64,000 bases of DNA from Lewinella sp. W8 (GTDB taxonomy: Bacteria > Bacteroidota > Bacteroidia > Chitinophagales > Saprospiraceae), in assembly GCF_004375085.3 (NCBI RefSeq), contig NZ_SNAQ03000005.1:1-64000 (forward strand), written 5' to 3'. This document shows, piece by piece, positions 7,442 to 16,689 of this stretch. A program made the position numbers and the translations under genes. The notes under the pieces are model-generated. The model worked only from the letters and a program-made list of their open reading frames with translations, was not told the DNA's origin and searched no databases. Within the stretch, counting starts at the first letter, position 1. Every line of letters begins with the position of its first letter.

Positions 7442-7671
7442 GACCGGCTTGCACCTGCCCGACCAATCATCGATGGGGCGGGGAGCAAGCCTTGTCCAGA
7501 GTTTTCTCCTAAGCCTTAGCCTTAGCCCTCACTTAATCTGACTGTTTCCGCAAATAAGCAAAGCCCCCCTCGACCGGCTTGCGGAGCAAGCCTTATCCAG
7601 CGTTTTCCCCTTAGCCTCAGCCTTAGCCTTCTCTTAATCCAACTGCTTCCGCAAATAAGCAAAGCCGCCCT
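7442..7671. repeat. Imperfect ~100-bp duplication: REP-like stem-loop plus sulP gene tail
   Basis: Copy 1 starts at 7442 and copy 2 at 7572. Each starts with a REP-like stem (GGCTTGC ... GCAAGCC), continues with a TCCAG-GTTTTC spacer and TTAGCC-type hexamers, and ends in the last codons of the SulP gene. The displaced tail at 7533-7571 still encodes GFAYLRKQSD plus stop, against GFAYLRKQLD at the real gene end. Copy 1 has a 29-bp insertion in the loop. This looks like a tandem duplication next to a mobile palindrome. Confidence 0.8.
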
Positions 7672-9283
7672 CAATATTCCCAAACGTCGCCTCTTCGGGG
7701 ATCAGATCCGGGATGACGTCAATGGCCTTAAGCATATCACAGGGCTGATCCTTGAGCCCCACGAGGATGACCTTGACGTTTTGCTCGTGCAGGTCGAACA
7801 CAATGTCCTCCAGGGTGTACAGGCCCGATTGATCGATGTAGGGCACGCGGTCCATGCGTAAAATCACGGCTTCGATGTCGTCCGGCAAGGATTTAATTTG
7901 ATCCTTGAAGTAGGAAGTGAACCCGAAAAACAGGGGCCCGTAGAGGTGCTTGATGATGATTTTATCCTTGTACTTATCGTAAAATTCTTTTTCATCCTGC
8001 CAGGGTTTGGAGTCTTCCAGATCCGCGATTTTCCCGACTTCCAGCCCCCGTTCACTGATGTCGCCGGATTTCTTCATGAAGAGCAGACAGGCAAGCGCAA
8101 TGCCAATGCCCACCGCATTAATCAGACTACCGAAAGTGGTGATGAGCAGCACCAAAACCAGCACCACGGCATCCGAGCGGGGCACTTTGGTCAGGTGTTT
8201 CAGTCCCTTAAAATCAATAATTTTAAAGCCGATGGGAATCAGCAAACCCGCCAGAACACAGAGGGGGATGTGGGCGGCTAATTTTCCGAGTCCCAGGAGA
8301 ACCGCCAGCAGAAACAGCCCGTGAATGATGCCCGACAGCCGGGTTCTGCCCCCGGCATTGATGTTGACGACGGTGCCCTTCGTAGCCCCCGCTCCGGGAA
8401 TCCCCCCGATGGCCGCGGCCAACATATTACCGATACCCTGCCCTATCAGCTCCCGGTTGCTGTTGTGCTTGGTCTTGGTCATGTTGTCCGCAATGACCGA
8501 GGTCAGGAGGGAGTCGATACTGCCCAGCACGGCCAGGACCAGGGCGTATTCGATCACCAAACCGTAAACGCTGGGATCCACCTCCAGGATACCGCCCAGT
8601 TGTAAGCTGGGCAATCCGGAGGGGATTTCTCCGATCAGGGGCACGTCCATCTTCGCGAAGTAGGCCACCAGGGTGGCGACGATCAGCGCTACCAGGGCGC
8701 TCGGAATGGCCTTGGTGATTTTGGGAAAGAACTGATAAACGGCGATGGTAATCCCGCCCAGCAGGAGCGCCTGGACGTTGGCTTCGGAAAACAGCTGCGG
8801 AAGGTTTTGGACCACCGCTACGGTAGATTTGGCGGAGCCCAGTCCCGCGAAGGGGAAGATCTGTAGGATCACGATGATCAGCCCTACCCCACTCATGAAA
8901 CCGGAGATCACGGGATAGGGAAAGTACTTTACGTAATTGGCGATGTTCAAAAAGCCGAAGACGACCTGAAAGGCTCCCCCCAACAGAAAGGTGAGCAGAA
9001 TAATACTCATCGCATCATCCAGGCTGCCGTTCAGCTGGATGGCCGCCGCCACCAGGGCGGCGGAAACCACCGTCATGGGTCCCGTAGGACCGCTGGCCTG
9101 GGTTTCCGTGCCGCCGAAGAGGGCGGCAAAAATTCCCACCGCAATGGCGCCGTAGAGTCCCGCCGTAGCGCCCATCCCCGACTGCACCCCAAAGGCGAGC
9201 GCCAGCGGCAGGGCCACGACGCCGGCAACTAATCCCCCCGTGAAGTCGCCTTTTAAATTGGTGAAGTCAAAGAGCTGTTTCAT
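7634..9283 (-). CDS. SulP-family anion transporter with STAS domain
   Basis: About 550 aa. The first ~400 residues are strongly hydrophobic, with the SulP signature near the N terminus (FTGGLVAGVVALPLALAFGV) and the conserved ETQASGPTGPMTVV stretch. Residues about 450-540 form a C-terminal STAS domain (VILRMDRVPYIDQSGLYTLE). SulP proteins move sulfate, bicarbonate or dicarboxylates across the inner membrane; the substrate cannot be read from sequence. The start is placed at the ATG at 9283 (MKQLFDFTNLKGDF), because the upstream extension to 9364 lacks family similarity. A duplicate of its last codons sits downstream at 7533-7571. Confidence 0.93.
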   Translation of the reverse strand: MKQLFDFTNLKGDFTGGLVAGVVALPLALAFGVQSGMGATAGLYGAIAVGIFAALFGGTETQASGPTGPMTVVSAALVAAAIQLNGSLDDAMSIILLTFLLGGAFQVVFGFLNIANYVKYFPYPVISGFMSGVGLIIVILQIFPFAGLGSAKSTVAVVQNLPQLFSEANVQALLLGGITIAVYQFFPKITKAIPSALVALIVATLVAYFAKMDVPLIGEIPSGLPSLQLGGILEVDPSVYGLVIEYALVLAVLGSIDSLLTSVIADNMTKTKHNSNRELIGQGIGNMLAAAIGGIPGAGATKGTVVNINAGGRTRLSGIIHGLFLLAVLLGLGKLAAHIPLCVLAGLLIPIGFKIIDFKGLKHLTKVPRSDAVVLVLVLLITTFGSLINAVGIGIALACLLFMKKSGDISERGLEVGKIADLEDSKPWQDEKEFYDKYKDKIIIKHLYGPLFFGFTSYFKDQIKSLPDDIEAVILRMDRVPYIDQSGLYTLEDIVFDLHEQNVKVILVGLKDQPCDMLKAIDVIPDLIPEEATFGNIEGGFAYLRKQLD

Positions 9284-9835
9284 GGTAGTCTGTTTAAGTG
9301 GATGAGTCCACAAAGTACTACCGGGAAAGGAAACCTGCCGGGCGGTTTGGGTGGCAATCCCCAATCAGGAGGCCCGCCTTGAACGAAGGGGAACTGATTT
9401 CGGAGCACAGGACTACCCTGCGCCCCAATGGATCACATGGCATCCTGGCAGCGCGGGAGGGTCCCGACCTTTTGTCGCGGACGCAGGTGCCAAGTTGTGA
9501 GGAGTGAGGCTGGAGGATTCAGGTTCAAGGATCCGGGGAAGTGCAGATCCTTAATCCTTGAACCTCAAGCCTAACCCAAATTCCACTGCACCTGCGCCTC
9601 GCTGCATTTTCTTAAAATCTGCGATCCCGACGAGCTGAACGGAACTCGGGACCGCCACATTTTCTTACAATCAGCGATCCCGACGAGCTGAACGACCATC
9701 GAAGGTAACTGCGCAGCAAAACTCGGGACCGCCGCAAAAATCGATAACCCAATTTTCCGCATAGTTCAGGGCACGGAGTGCGGGTGCCGTGTTGTCGAGT
9801 AATGCCGGCATATTTTCCCTGCCTATCTTTGCCCC
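9284..9835. repeat. Repeat-rich intergenic region
   Basis: No gene is visible. It holds the GCAGGTGCC word (9483-9491), a perfect 12-bp stem from the AGGATTCAAGG-type repeat (9521-9532 with 9554-9565), and two tandem copies of an element starting GCGATCCCGACGAGCTGAAC (about 9618 and 9675), each closed by TCGGGACCGCC. A relative of the last element occurs at about 43250-43290. Open frames across this stretch carry no recognisable protein. Confidence 0.6.
9824..9831 (+). promoter_or_regulatory. TAnnTTTG -7 box abutting the helicase start
   Basis: TATCTTTG matches the Bacteroidota -7 consensus exactly and ends 4 nt before the GTG start at 9836. Transcription would begin at or next to the start codon, so the mRNA is probably leaderless. 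No clear TTTG lies 19 nt upstream. Confidence 0.5.
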
Positions 9836-11068
9836 GTGAAGTTCAACGACTACCCCCTGGCGCCGGAAATCAAGCGCAGCATCGCCAAACTGGGCTGGAA
9901 GCGCCCCACCGACATCCAGTATAAGGCCATTCGCCCCATTCTGAAGGGTGAGGACGTTTTGGCCGTAGCCCAGACCGGCACCGGCAAGACGGCGGCTTTC
10001 GCCATTCCCGTGCTGCAGATGATCCACACCCGCAAGGAAAACCAGCGGCGCAAGGACGGTATCAAGTGCCTCGTTATGGCCCCCACCCGCGAGCTGGCCA
10101 CCCAGCTGGACGAGGTTTTCTCCTCCCTGGCCAGCGGCACCCGCGTCAAGGTCTTCGCCCTCACCGGGGGCGTCGAGCAGGACCCCCAGATCGATCGCCT
10201 CACCCGGGGCGTTGACATCCTCATCACCACCCCCGGCCGGATGTTCGATCTCCTCAACCAGCAGGTTCTCCGCCTGGAACGCGTCGAAATCCTCATCATC
10301 GACGAGGCCGACCTGATGCTGGACCTCGGCTTCATCAAGGACATCCAGGGCGTTCTCGGTCACCTCGTCAAGCGGCGTCAGACCCTCTTCTTCTCCGCCA
10401 CCATCGACGAGAAGATCAAAAAGCTCGCTTACAGCCTGGTGAGCAAACCCATCCGAATTCAGATTTCGCCCAAGGACCCCGTCTCCAAGAACGTGGACCA
10501 CTCCGTTGTCTTCATTGAGATGGACGACAAGCGCTTCTTCCTCGAGCGCTTCATCAAGGAGAACCCCGAAGCGAAACTACTCGTCTTCGTCCGCACCCGC
10601 GTCCGCGCCGAGCGCGTCACGAAGGCCATGGAGCGGGTCGGCATCGGTAGTCTTACCCTCCACGGCGACATGGAGCAGGCCGAGCGCGACGCCGCCCTGG
10701 AGGCCTTCCGCTCCCGCCAGGAGCGCGTCATGATCGCCACCGACGTCAGTGCCCGTGGCATCGATATCCCCGACGTCACCCACGTCATCAACTACGACCT
10801 CCCCGAGCAGGCCGACAACTACGTTCACCGCGTGGGCCGCACCGGCCGCGGCGACCGCCGCGGCGTCGCCTACTCCTTTTGCGCCCCCCAGGAGCACAAG
10901 TTACTGGAAGCCATCGAACGCTATACCGGCACCCAGATCAAGATCGTCGAGCTCGACCGCCAGCAGTACAAAGAAACCCTCAACTTCAGTCGCATGGACA
11001 ACCTCTCCCTCGACGACCTGATGAAGGAAGCCGAGGAGATTATGGGAAAGAAAAAGGGGAAGAAGTGA
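9836..11068 (+). CDS. DEAD-box ATP-dependent RNA helicase
   Basis: All core helicase motifs are visible in 410 aa: Q motif (PTDIQ), Walker A (AQTGTGKT), PTRELA, the GG box, TPGR, DEAD (IIDEADLML), SAT, the ARGID region (DVSARGIDIPDVTHVINYDLP) and HRVGRTGR. The C-terminal extension is short and basic (KKKGKK), like small RhlE-type Bacteroidota helicases involved in ribosome assembly or cold growth. The GTG start at 9836 gives MKFNDYPLAPEIK, where the Q-motif region begins normally; no upstream start fits. A -7 box ends 4 nt upstream. Codon use is strongly C-ending, suggesting good expression. The exact paralogue (rhlE versus others) is not resolved. Confidence 0.95.
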   Translation: MKFNDYPLAPEIKRSIAKLGWKRPTDIQYKAIRPILKGEDVLAVAQTGTGKTAAFAIPVLQMIHTRKENQRRKDGIKCLVMAPTRELATQLDEVFSSLASGTRVKVFALTGGVEQDPQIDRLTRGVDILITTPGRMFDLLNQQVLRLERVEILIIDEADLMLDLGFIKDIQGVLGHLVKRRQTLFFSATIDEKIKKLAYSLVSKPIRIQISPKDPVSKNVDHSVVFIEMDDKRFFLERFIKENPEAKLLVFVRTRVRAERVTKAMERVGIGSLTLHGDMEQAERDAALEAFRSRQERVMIATDVSARGIDIPDVTHVINYDLPEQADNYVHRVGRTGRGDRRGVAYSFCAPQEHKLLEAIERYTGTQIKIVELDRQQYKETLNFSRMDNLSLDDLMKEAEEIMGKKKGKK

Positions 11069-11520
11069 TGGTAGGATAAGGCGGAGAGGGAAACCTACCA
11101 TTAGGGGATGTACAGCAAGGGAATGACATGGGTGAAATAAGGCCAGTAGAATAGGATGAATGGGACGTCTGGCTCTTTTACCGGCCGAGAGCCTGTTTCC
11201 TGGATTGAAGGGATTTGGGCAAGCGGAATATTTTGATTTGATGGATGGGAGGGCATTGATTGTCGGAACGACTTTTTGCTTGTTTTTTGTCAAATAATCG
11301 GGCTAGTTCAATAAACTTTGTCCGCCAATCTGAGGGATAGGTGAAATGATAAAACAGGTTGTTATTCCTGGCACGATTACGGCAACTGAGCACGAATCAA
11401 GGATTGAGAAAAAAGGCCAGCCGTTGGATTAGTGACAAATGGATTGGCTTATCCAGTAGAATATCTCTGCCAAGGGAAGACCGCTTCACCTGGCCGAAAC
11501 CAACGTACTAGAGCTCATTG
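11069..11520. other. Intergenic region, no supported gene
   Basis: The region is lower in GC than its neighbours. A short minus-strand frame at 11178-11393 reads NNNLFYHFTYPSDWRTKFIELARLF, which looks protein-like but has no start context or family I recognise; it may be a decayed gene. Nothing else is seen before the minisatellite. Confidence 0.3.
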
Positions 11521-11880
11521 CCAACCAGCACCACATACCAACCACCCATTGCGGCCAATACTACCCCACCAAGAAACCACCATCGGCAGCAAAAACAGAA
11601 CCTCCACCAACCAGCACCACATCCCAAACATCCCACTGCAGCCAACACCACCCCACCCAAAAAACCGCCATCGGCTGCAAAAACAGAACCTCCACCAACC
11701 AACACCAAATCCCATCAATCCCACTGCAGCCAACACCACCCCACCAAAAAACTTTCATCGGCAGCAAAAGCAAAACCTCCACCAACCAACACCAAATCCC
11801 ATCAATCCCATTGCAGCCGACACCACCCCACCAAAAAACTTTCATCGGCAGCAAAAGCAAAACCTTCGCCAACCAGCATT
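11521..11880. repeat. Minisatellite, ~87-bp period, about four copies
   Basis: Units begin CCAACCAGCACCA or CCAACCAACACCAAAT at 11521, 11607, 11695, 11782 and 11869, so the spacing is 86, 88, 87 and 87 bp. Each unit carries CACTGCAGCCAACACCACCCCACC and a CATCGGCAGCAAAA-type block, with copies diverging toward the left. The strand is C/A-rich and almost free of G, so frames stay open on both strands. It ends about 50 bp before the next gene start. Probably non-coding. Confidence 0.85.
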
Positions 11881-11929
11881 ACACTTTGAAAACATTTTAT
11901 TACTTTTACCATACACCTAAAACAAAAAC

Positions 11930-12337
11930 ATGAAGGACGAACTATCCTACGCGGTCATCGGCAGTGCCATGACCGTGCATTCCACCCTGGGGTTTGGGTA
12001 TCAGGAAGTAATTTACCAGCGAGCACTGGCCATTGAAATGGCCCGAAGGGACATCGATTTTCAGCGGGAACTGCCCATGCAGATTCATTACGCCGGAGAG
12101 CACATTGGCAACCGGCGGGTGGACTTTTTCGTGGAGGGTCGACTCATGCTGGAACTAAAGGCCGTCAGGGAACTCGAAGACATTCACCGGATTCAAATCA
12201 TGAACTACTGCCAGATGTATGGGCTGCCATCCGGACTGCTCATCAACTTCGGGGCCAGAAAGCTGGAGTTCGAACGCATCTATAACACCAATCTTTCGGA
12301 TACCGCAATCCATCTGGTTGGCCTAACTCCCGAATAG
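11930..12337 (+). CDS. GxxExxY protein (PD-(D/E)XK-like fold)
   Basis: The 135-aa product contains the family signature GFGYQEVIYQRAL (GxxExxY) about 22 residues in. Further conserved parts are NRRVDFFVEGRLMLELKAV, whose D and E-x-K fit a PD-(D/E)XK nuclease core, and the C-terminal GLLINFGARKLEFERI. The family is widespread in Bacteroidota and other phyla, often near repeats or mobile DNA; its biochemical role is not established to my knowledge. It follows a minisatellite, and an AT-rich promoter-like TTACTTTTACC lies about 25-35 bp upstream of the ATG. No partner gene is visible. Confidence 0.92.
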   Translation: MKDELSYAVIGSAMTVHSTLGFGYQEVIYQRALAIEMARRDIDFQRELPMQIHYAGEHIGNRRVDFFVEGRLMLELKAVRELEDIHRIQIMNYCQMYGLPSGLLINFGARKLEFERIYNTNLSDTAIHLVGLTPE

Positions 12338-12463
12338 AATCAGGTCCCGGGCTTCTGGTACCGTTAGCACACCAGTATCGATCAAGCAACGAGCAGCCGA
12401 CCGGTTAATCACCACTGGCCACTCTTTAAAGTGAAATCCCTGCTTGGCTTTCCGCAAAATTGC

Positions 12464-14776
12464 TCAGCGGGAAGAGACCACCTCGGGATCGATCCGCTCC
12501 CAATTGATCGAGTCCTGTGCCATGAGGGAGTCGGGTTCTGGAGGGTAGAATTGGGGGCAGTAGAATTCCAGGTTAACGCGCGCTGGTGGGGGTGGAAAAT
12601 TTCTTCCCAGATAAGGCCGGGTTATCGAGTCCCGCTCCATCCGCCGAACGAACTGCGCCCAAATGGGCAATGCCGCCCGGGAGCCGTTCCCCTGCCTTCC
12701 GTAGCGGAACCGCACGCCCGTACTGGCGCCGCCCACCCAAGCGCCGGCCGTGAGGCCGGGAGTGCTGCCCACGAACCAACCGTCGGCCATGTTTTGGGTG
12801 GTGCCCGTTTTACCCGCTGCGGGAAAGCTCACTCTGTGTTCCCAGCGCAGCCGGGCGCCGGTGCCCTCATCCACTACGTTGCGGAGCATTTTCAGCATTA
12901 GCGTGGCTTCCACCTCCGTCAGCGCCTGCTTGGGGCGGCGGCGATGCCGATAGATGACCTCTCCGCTCCGGGTTTCTATCCGGGTGATGAGGTGTGGCGG
13001 GGCGTACTGACCGCCGTTTGCGAAGGCGGCGTAGGCCCCCGTCATACTGTACAGACTGGCCGAAGAGGTACCCAGGGCGATGCTCGGCACCGCCTCGTCG
13101 TCCAGGGGCACCCCGAGGGAGGCCGCCATCATGGCCACGGGTTGTGCCCCAACCTGCAGGGTCATTTGCACCGCCGCCGTATTGATGGAATTGGTCAGGG
13201 CCCCGTGCATGGTGTAGGCGCCACCGTATTCACCGCTAGCGTTTCTTGGCACCCACGCGCCGTCGTCATCCCCGTAAGTTTTGAGCTCATTGTCCAGCTC
13301 AAAGCAGGGGCTGTAGCCGGCCCGCAGGGCCGCAGCGTATACGAAAGCCTTGTAGGTAGATCCCGTTTGCCGTCTGCTGGTCACATGATCGTACTGAGAG
13401 AAGCCGTAGTCCCGTCCGCCAACCCAGGCCACTACTCCTCCCGTCTGGTGGTCCGTGACCAGAAAACCGGCCCGCAGGTAACGCAGATAGTGGGCAATAC
13501 TGTCCAGGGGCGTAAAGTTTCCCCGCCGGGGCTCGCCGTTGGGGACCAACAACTCCATGGGATAAGGTTGCTCAAATTCTGCGAGGATCGCCGAACTGTC
13601 TTTTCCGGCCCGTATCCCGGACGCCCAGCGATCGCTGGCTAGGATAGCCGCCGTCAGGGTATAATCGGTCGCCCAGGGGGAGCGCCCATTCAGATGGCGC
13701 TCGAAGCGCCGCTGATGTTTACTCATGTGCTCCTCCAGGGCCACCTCCGCGTGCTGCTGCACCCGCAGGTCCAGGGTGGTGTAAATGCGCAGATTGTCCG
13801 TCAGGATGTTGTAAGGCCTTCCCCACGGACTCGGGATTTCCGCCACAATGTCCCGGGCCACCCGCAACACCTCATTGGTAAAGTGGGGAGCAACTTCCAG
13901 GTAACGGATGGGAGCTTGAAAATCGAGGGTAAGTGAGTCTCTTTGAATGGCTACGGCTTCGTCCGGATTGAGGTACCCCTCGGCCATCATCCGTTGCAGG
14001 ACCAGCTGACTCCGTTTTTCGTTGTTCCCGGGATGGTGAATGGGATCGTAAAGGCTCGTTCCCTTGAGGCTCGCCACCAGGGCCACCGCTTCCTTACGGC
14101 TGAGGGCCGCGGGCCGCTTGTTGAACAGTCGCCGACTGGCGGCGGTCACTCCGTAGGAATTGCCGGGAAAGCTGACGGTATTCAGGTAGTGCTCCAGTAT
14201 TTCTTCTTTGCTCATCACCCGGTGCAGGCGGCGGGCGGCGATCCCCTCGCGCACTTTGTGCAGACAAAGATCCAACACCCTCCCGTACCCCAGCGGCTCC
14301 CGACCGTAGACGTTTTTGATGAGTTGCTGATGGAGCGTTGATCCGCCCCCCTGATCCCGGTCACCCCGGACGAGGTTTTTCCATAATACCAGTGCGTAGG
14401 CGCGGTAGTCCACCCCAGAATGCTCAAAAAAGCGACTGTCTTCGGTGGCCACCAGGGCCTCGATCAGAAACGGCGGAATGGAATCATAGGGGCAAAGCGT
14501 ACGATCTTCCACAAAGTACCGCCCGATTTTTTCGCCGTTCCGGTCCAGAGCAACACTGGCTACGTTGTTCTTGATCTCCGTGAGCTCTTCCTTGGTGGGC
14601 AGGTGGCCGAAGAAGCCAACGCTGACCAGTAGGAGAAACAGCATCACTCCCAATCCCAGGACGCTGGTTGCGATCCCTCCAATCAACAAACCCCGGCCAA
14701 GCCGGGGATGTCGGAACAGGTAATGCTTGATTCGGTCGTACTGCTGTTTCAGCTTCGGGGACAGGTGGCGTAACAC
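12464..14776 (-). CDS. Class A penicillin-binding protein (transglycosylase/transpeptidase)
   Basis: A bifunctional peptidoglycan synthase of 770 aa. There is one N-terminal membrane anchor (about 29-52). The glycosyltransferase family 51 domain shows EDSRFFEHSG (112-121), GGSTLHQQ (144-151) and the RLHRVMSKEEILEHYLN block. The transpeptidase domain has SxxK (STYK, Ser473-Lys476), SxN (Ser529-Asn531) and KTGT (655-658). All catalytic motifs are intact, so it should polymerise and crosslink cell wall on the outer face of the inner membrane. The start is a GTG at 14776. It is a PBP1A-like enzyme; paralogue naming is not possible from this sequence alone. Confidence 0.95.
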   Translation of the reverse strand: MLRHLSPKLKQQYDRIKHYLFRHPRLGRGLLIGGIATSVLGLGVMLFLLLVSVGFFGHLPTKEELTEIKNNVASVALDRNGEKIGRYFVEDRTLCPYDSIPPFLIEALVATEDSRFFEHSGVDYRAYALVLWKNLVRGDRDQGGGSTLHQQLIKNVYGREPLGYGRVLDLCLHKVREGIAARRLHRVMSKEEILEHYLNTVSFPGNSYGVTAASRRLFNKRPAALSRKEAVALVASLKGTSLYDPIHHPGNNEKRSQLVLQRMMAEGYLNPDEAVAIQRDSLTLDFQAPIRYLEVAPHFTNEVLRVARDIVAEIPSPWGRPYNILTDNLRIYTTLDLRVQQHAEVALEEHMSKHQRRFERHLNGRSPWATDYTLTAAILASDRWASGIRAGKDSSAILAEFEQPYPMELLVPNGEPRRGNFTPLDSIAHYLRYLRAGFLVTDHQTGGVVAWVGGRDYGFSQYDHVTSRRQTGSTYKAFVYAAALRAGYSPCFELDNELKTYGDDDGAWVPRNASGEYGGAYTMHGALTNSINTAAVQMTLQVGAQPVAMMAASLGVPLDDEAVPSIALGTSSASLYSMTGAYAAFANGGQYAPPHLITRIETRSGEVIYRHRRRPKQALTEVEATLMLKMLRNVVDEGTGARLRWEHRVSFPAAGKTGTTQNMADGWFVGSTPGLTAGAWVGGASTGVRFRYGRQGNGSRAALPIWAQFVRRMERDSITRPYLGRNFPPPPARVNLEFYCPQFYPPEPDSLMAQDSINWERIDPEVVSSR

Positions 14777-14919
14777 TGGGGAGATCGTTTAGCGGTGGAT
14801 GCAGGGGTGGTGAATGGGAGTACCATTTCAGTTGCAACCCCAACTTTCTCGCTCGTGTTCCCTTTTCCTCGCAGGAAAGAGATTTGTGGCATCCAACTTG
14901 CTCGGCCAGCAACCAACCC

Positions 14920-15822
14920 CTAGTCTCCAAACCGCGCCGAGGCGATGCGCCGCAGCGCAGCGCGGTATTCACTTGGCGTGCGGCCGGTGTGCTTCTTGAA
15001 GGCCCGGTTGAACTGACTCAAGGAATTAAAACCGCTCTCGAAGGCCACCTCGGTGATGGTCGCCGAGCTGTCGCCGAGGAGCTTGCAGGCGAAGACAATG
15101 CGGAAGTTGGTCAGGTAGGTAACGAAGGTCTTGCCGGTCACTTTTTTGAAGTACCGACAGAAGGCCGGCACGGTCATGTTCGCCACCTTGGAAATTTCCG
15201 GGAGGGTAATGTCGCGGCGGAAGTGCTCGGACAGGTACTCCTGCAGCGCATTGAAGCGGTCGTAGCCGTGGGCCTCCACCTGGAGGTGGAAACCGTCGGC
15301 GTTGAGGGATTCGACTTCGTCGGACTTAGCGAGCTGCTGAAGGATATCAATGAGCAGCAACATCCGACTGAGGGGATCCAGCTCAATGAGTCGTTCCATA
15401 CGGGCACCCTGAACCGTCCGGGTGCGGCCGTGGAAACTCAGTCCGTTGAGGGCCCGGTGCAGCAGGTCCTTCACCTCCCGCATCTCGGGAAGGTTAAGGA
15501 ATTCGTAGTTCGGAAACTGGGGGGCAAACTGCACCACGGTTTCTTTCTCGTTCTGGGTCTGCCGGTCGGTGAAGCCCCAGTGGGGCAGGTTGGAGCCGAT
15601 GAGGATCAGTTCACCGTCGTGAAAATGAGAAACGTGGCTACCCACGTGCCGGCGGCCGTGGCCGCCGCGGACGTACACCAGTTCCAGTTCCGGGTGATAA
15701 TGCCAGTTGGGTACTTTATTGCTCCGGACGGACGGATCAGCGTAATGCTTCACCAGAAAGGACGTACCGGGATTGGGCAGTACTGTTTCCAGTACCGGGG
15801 ATTGCTTAATGTCCATGGTCAT
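14920..15822 (-). CDS. AraC-family transcriptional regulator with cupin sensor domain
   Basis: The 300-aa product has an N-terminal cupin-like sensor (about 30-130, WHYHPELELVYVRGG and HFHDGELILIGSNLPHW) and a C-terminal pair of helix-turn-helix motifs (about 195-295: ITLPEISKVANMTVPAFCRYF and ITEVAFESGFNSLSQFNRAF). This is the classic sugar- or metabolite-responsive AraC layout in Bacteroidota. There is no membrane segment. Two near start codons exist (MTM at 15822 and 15816). It is separated by 140-270 bp from both neighbours, so its target is not obvious from context. Confidence 0.93.
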   Translation of the reverse strand: MTMDIKQSPVLETVLPNPGTSFLVKHYADPSVRSNKVPNWHYHPELELVYVRGGHGRRHVGSHVSHFHDGELILIGSNLPHWGFTDRQTQNEKETVVQFAPQFPNYEFLNLPEMREVKDLLHRALNGLSFHGRTRTVQGARMERLIELDPLSRMLLLIDILQQLAKSDEVESLNADGFHLQVEAHGYDRFNALQEYLSEHFRRDITLPEISKVANMTVPAFCRYFKKVTGKTFVTYLTNFRIVFACKLLGDSSATITEVAFESGFNSLSQFNRAFKKHTGRTPSEYRAALRRIASARFGD

Positions 15823-16089
15823 TAGGGATAAGTGGGGGAAATAATGACGGGCTAGGAGGTATTAAGGTAACGTTCGGGAGGCATAATCGGTCTAAAGTTG
15901 AGGGCATTTTCCCCCGTACTGCGCAGGAATTAACCCCCGGTCAGCAAATATTAACCGTGGAGAAAAAATTGGTCAAAATTTGGCGATTGCTGGCCAAAAT
16001 ATGCACGATAAAAGGCGGAACCCGCCGCGTTCTTTGTATCGCAACGAGGTCGGACATGCACCATTGCTTAACCCGACAAACTGACAACC

Positions 16090-16689
16090 ATGAAAACTTT
16101 TCTCACAACCCTTTTCTGCCTCTTTGCCTTCGCGACCGCCTCTGCGTCCGTTAACCCCATCGATTTGATCATCATGGCCGACCGGACCAGCAAAACCGTT
16201 ATCCTCCGGACGACCACCGACGTAGAGCACCCGACCCGCATTGAAATTATCGACGCCCGGGGCGCAACCCTCTACGTGGATAACCTGGCCACCGGGGACT
16301 TCCTCAATAAGCGCTTCGAGCTCTCCACCCTTCCCCAGGGAAAGTACCAGCTCGTCGTGGAGGATACCGTGGGCCGTACCGTGCAGCCAATTGAAATTAC
16401 CAACGACGTAGTCGTCGCCAATCCGCGGGAGGCTACCCGCCACTTTTTTCCGTCCATTCGCCTGAAGGACGCCAATTTACTGACCATCAATTACCTCAAC
16501 CCCTCCGGCAAACAGGTAGCCATCAGCGTAAAGGACGACGAGGGTAACGAAGTCTTCGCCGACCGCATTAAGGGAGTAAACTCCGTACAAAAAATGTACG
16601 ACCTCCAGCAACTGCCCGCGGCTAAGTACACGGTGACCCTCACCTCCCGCGACGTCAAAAATTACGTGCAGGCCATCGCCCTGAAGTAG
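16090..16689 (+). CDS. Secreted beta-sandwich repeat protein of unknown function
   Basis: A clear signal peptide (MKTFLTTLFCLFAFATASAS) precedes two similar beta-rich modules of about 85 residues each. In both, a phrase such as TRIEIIDARGATLYVD / VAISVKDDEGNEVFAD is followed by a linker and LPQGKYQLVVED / LPAAKYTVTLTS. The pattern resembles the Ig-like, T9SS-sorting-type or DUF3244-type domains of Bacteroidota, but there is no sorting tail. It is probably periplasmic or surface-located. No enzyme motif is seen. The gene ends right at the edge of a 161-bp palindrome and is followed by a terminator. Confidence 0.8.
   Translation: MKTFLTTLFCLFAFATASASVNPIDLIIMADRTSKTVILRTTTDVEHPTRIEIIDARGATLYVDNLATGDFLNKRFELSTLPQGKYQLVVEDTVGRTVQPIEITNDVVVANPREATRHFFPSIRLKDANLLTINYLNPSGKQVAISVKDDEGNEVFADRIKGVNSVQKMYDLQQLPAAKYTVTLTSRDVKNYVQAIALK

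Noticed and set aside
11178-11393. Small protein on the minus strand (NLFYHFTYPSDWRTKFIEL)
   Set aside because: Looks protein-like but has no convincing start, family or neighbours; noted only as a possible decayed remnant.
11521-11880. CRISPR array
   Set aside because: Unit length and sequence are continuous without unique spacers of regular size, and no cas genes are present.
11518-11889. Repeat-encoded proteins on either strand of the minisatellite
   Set aside because: Open only because the repeat lacks stop codons in several frames; the peptides are low-complexity with no start signals.
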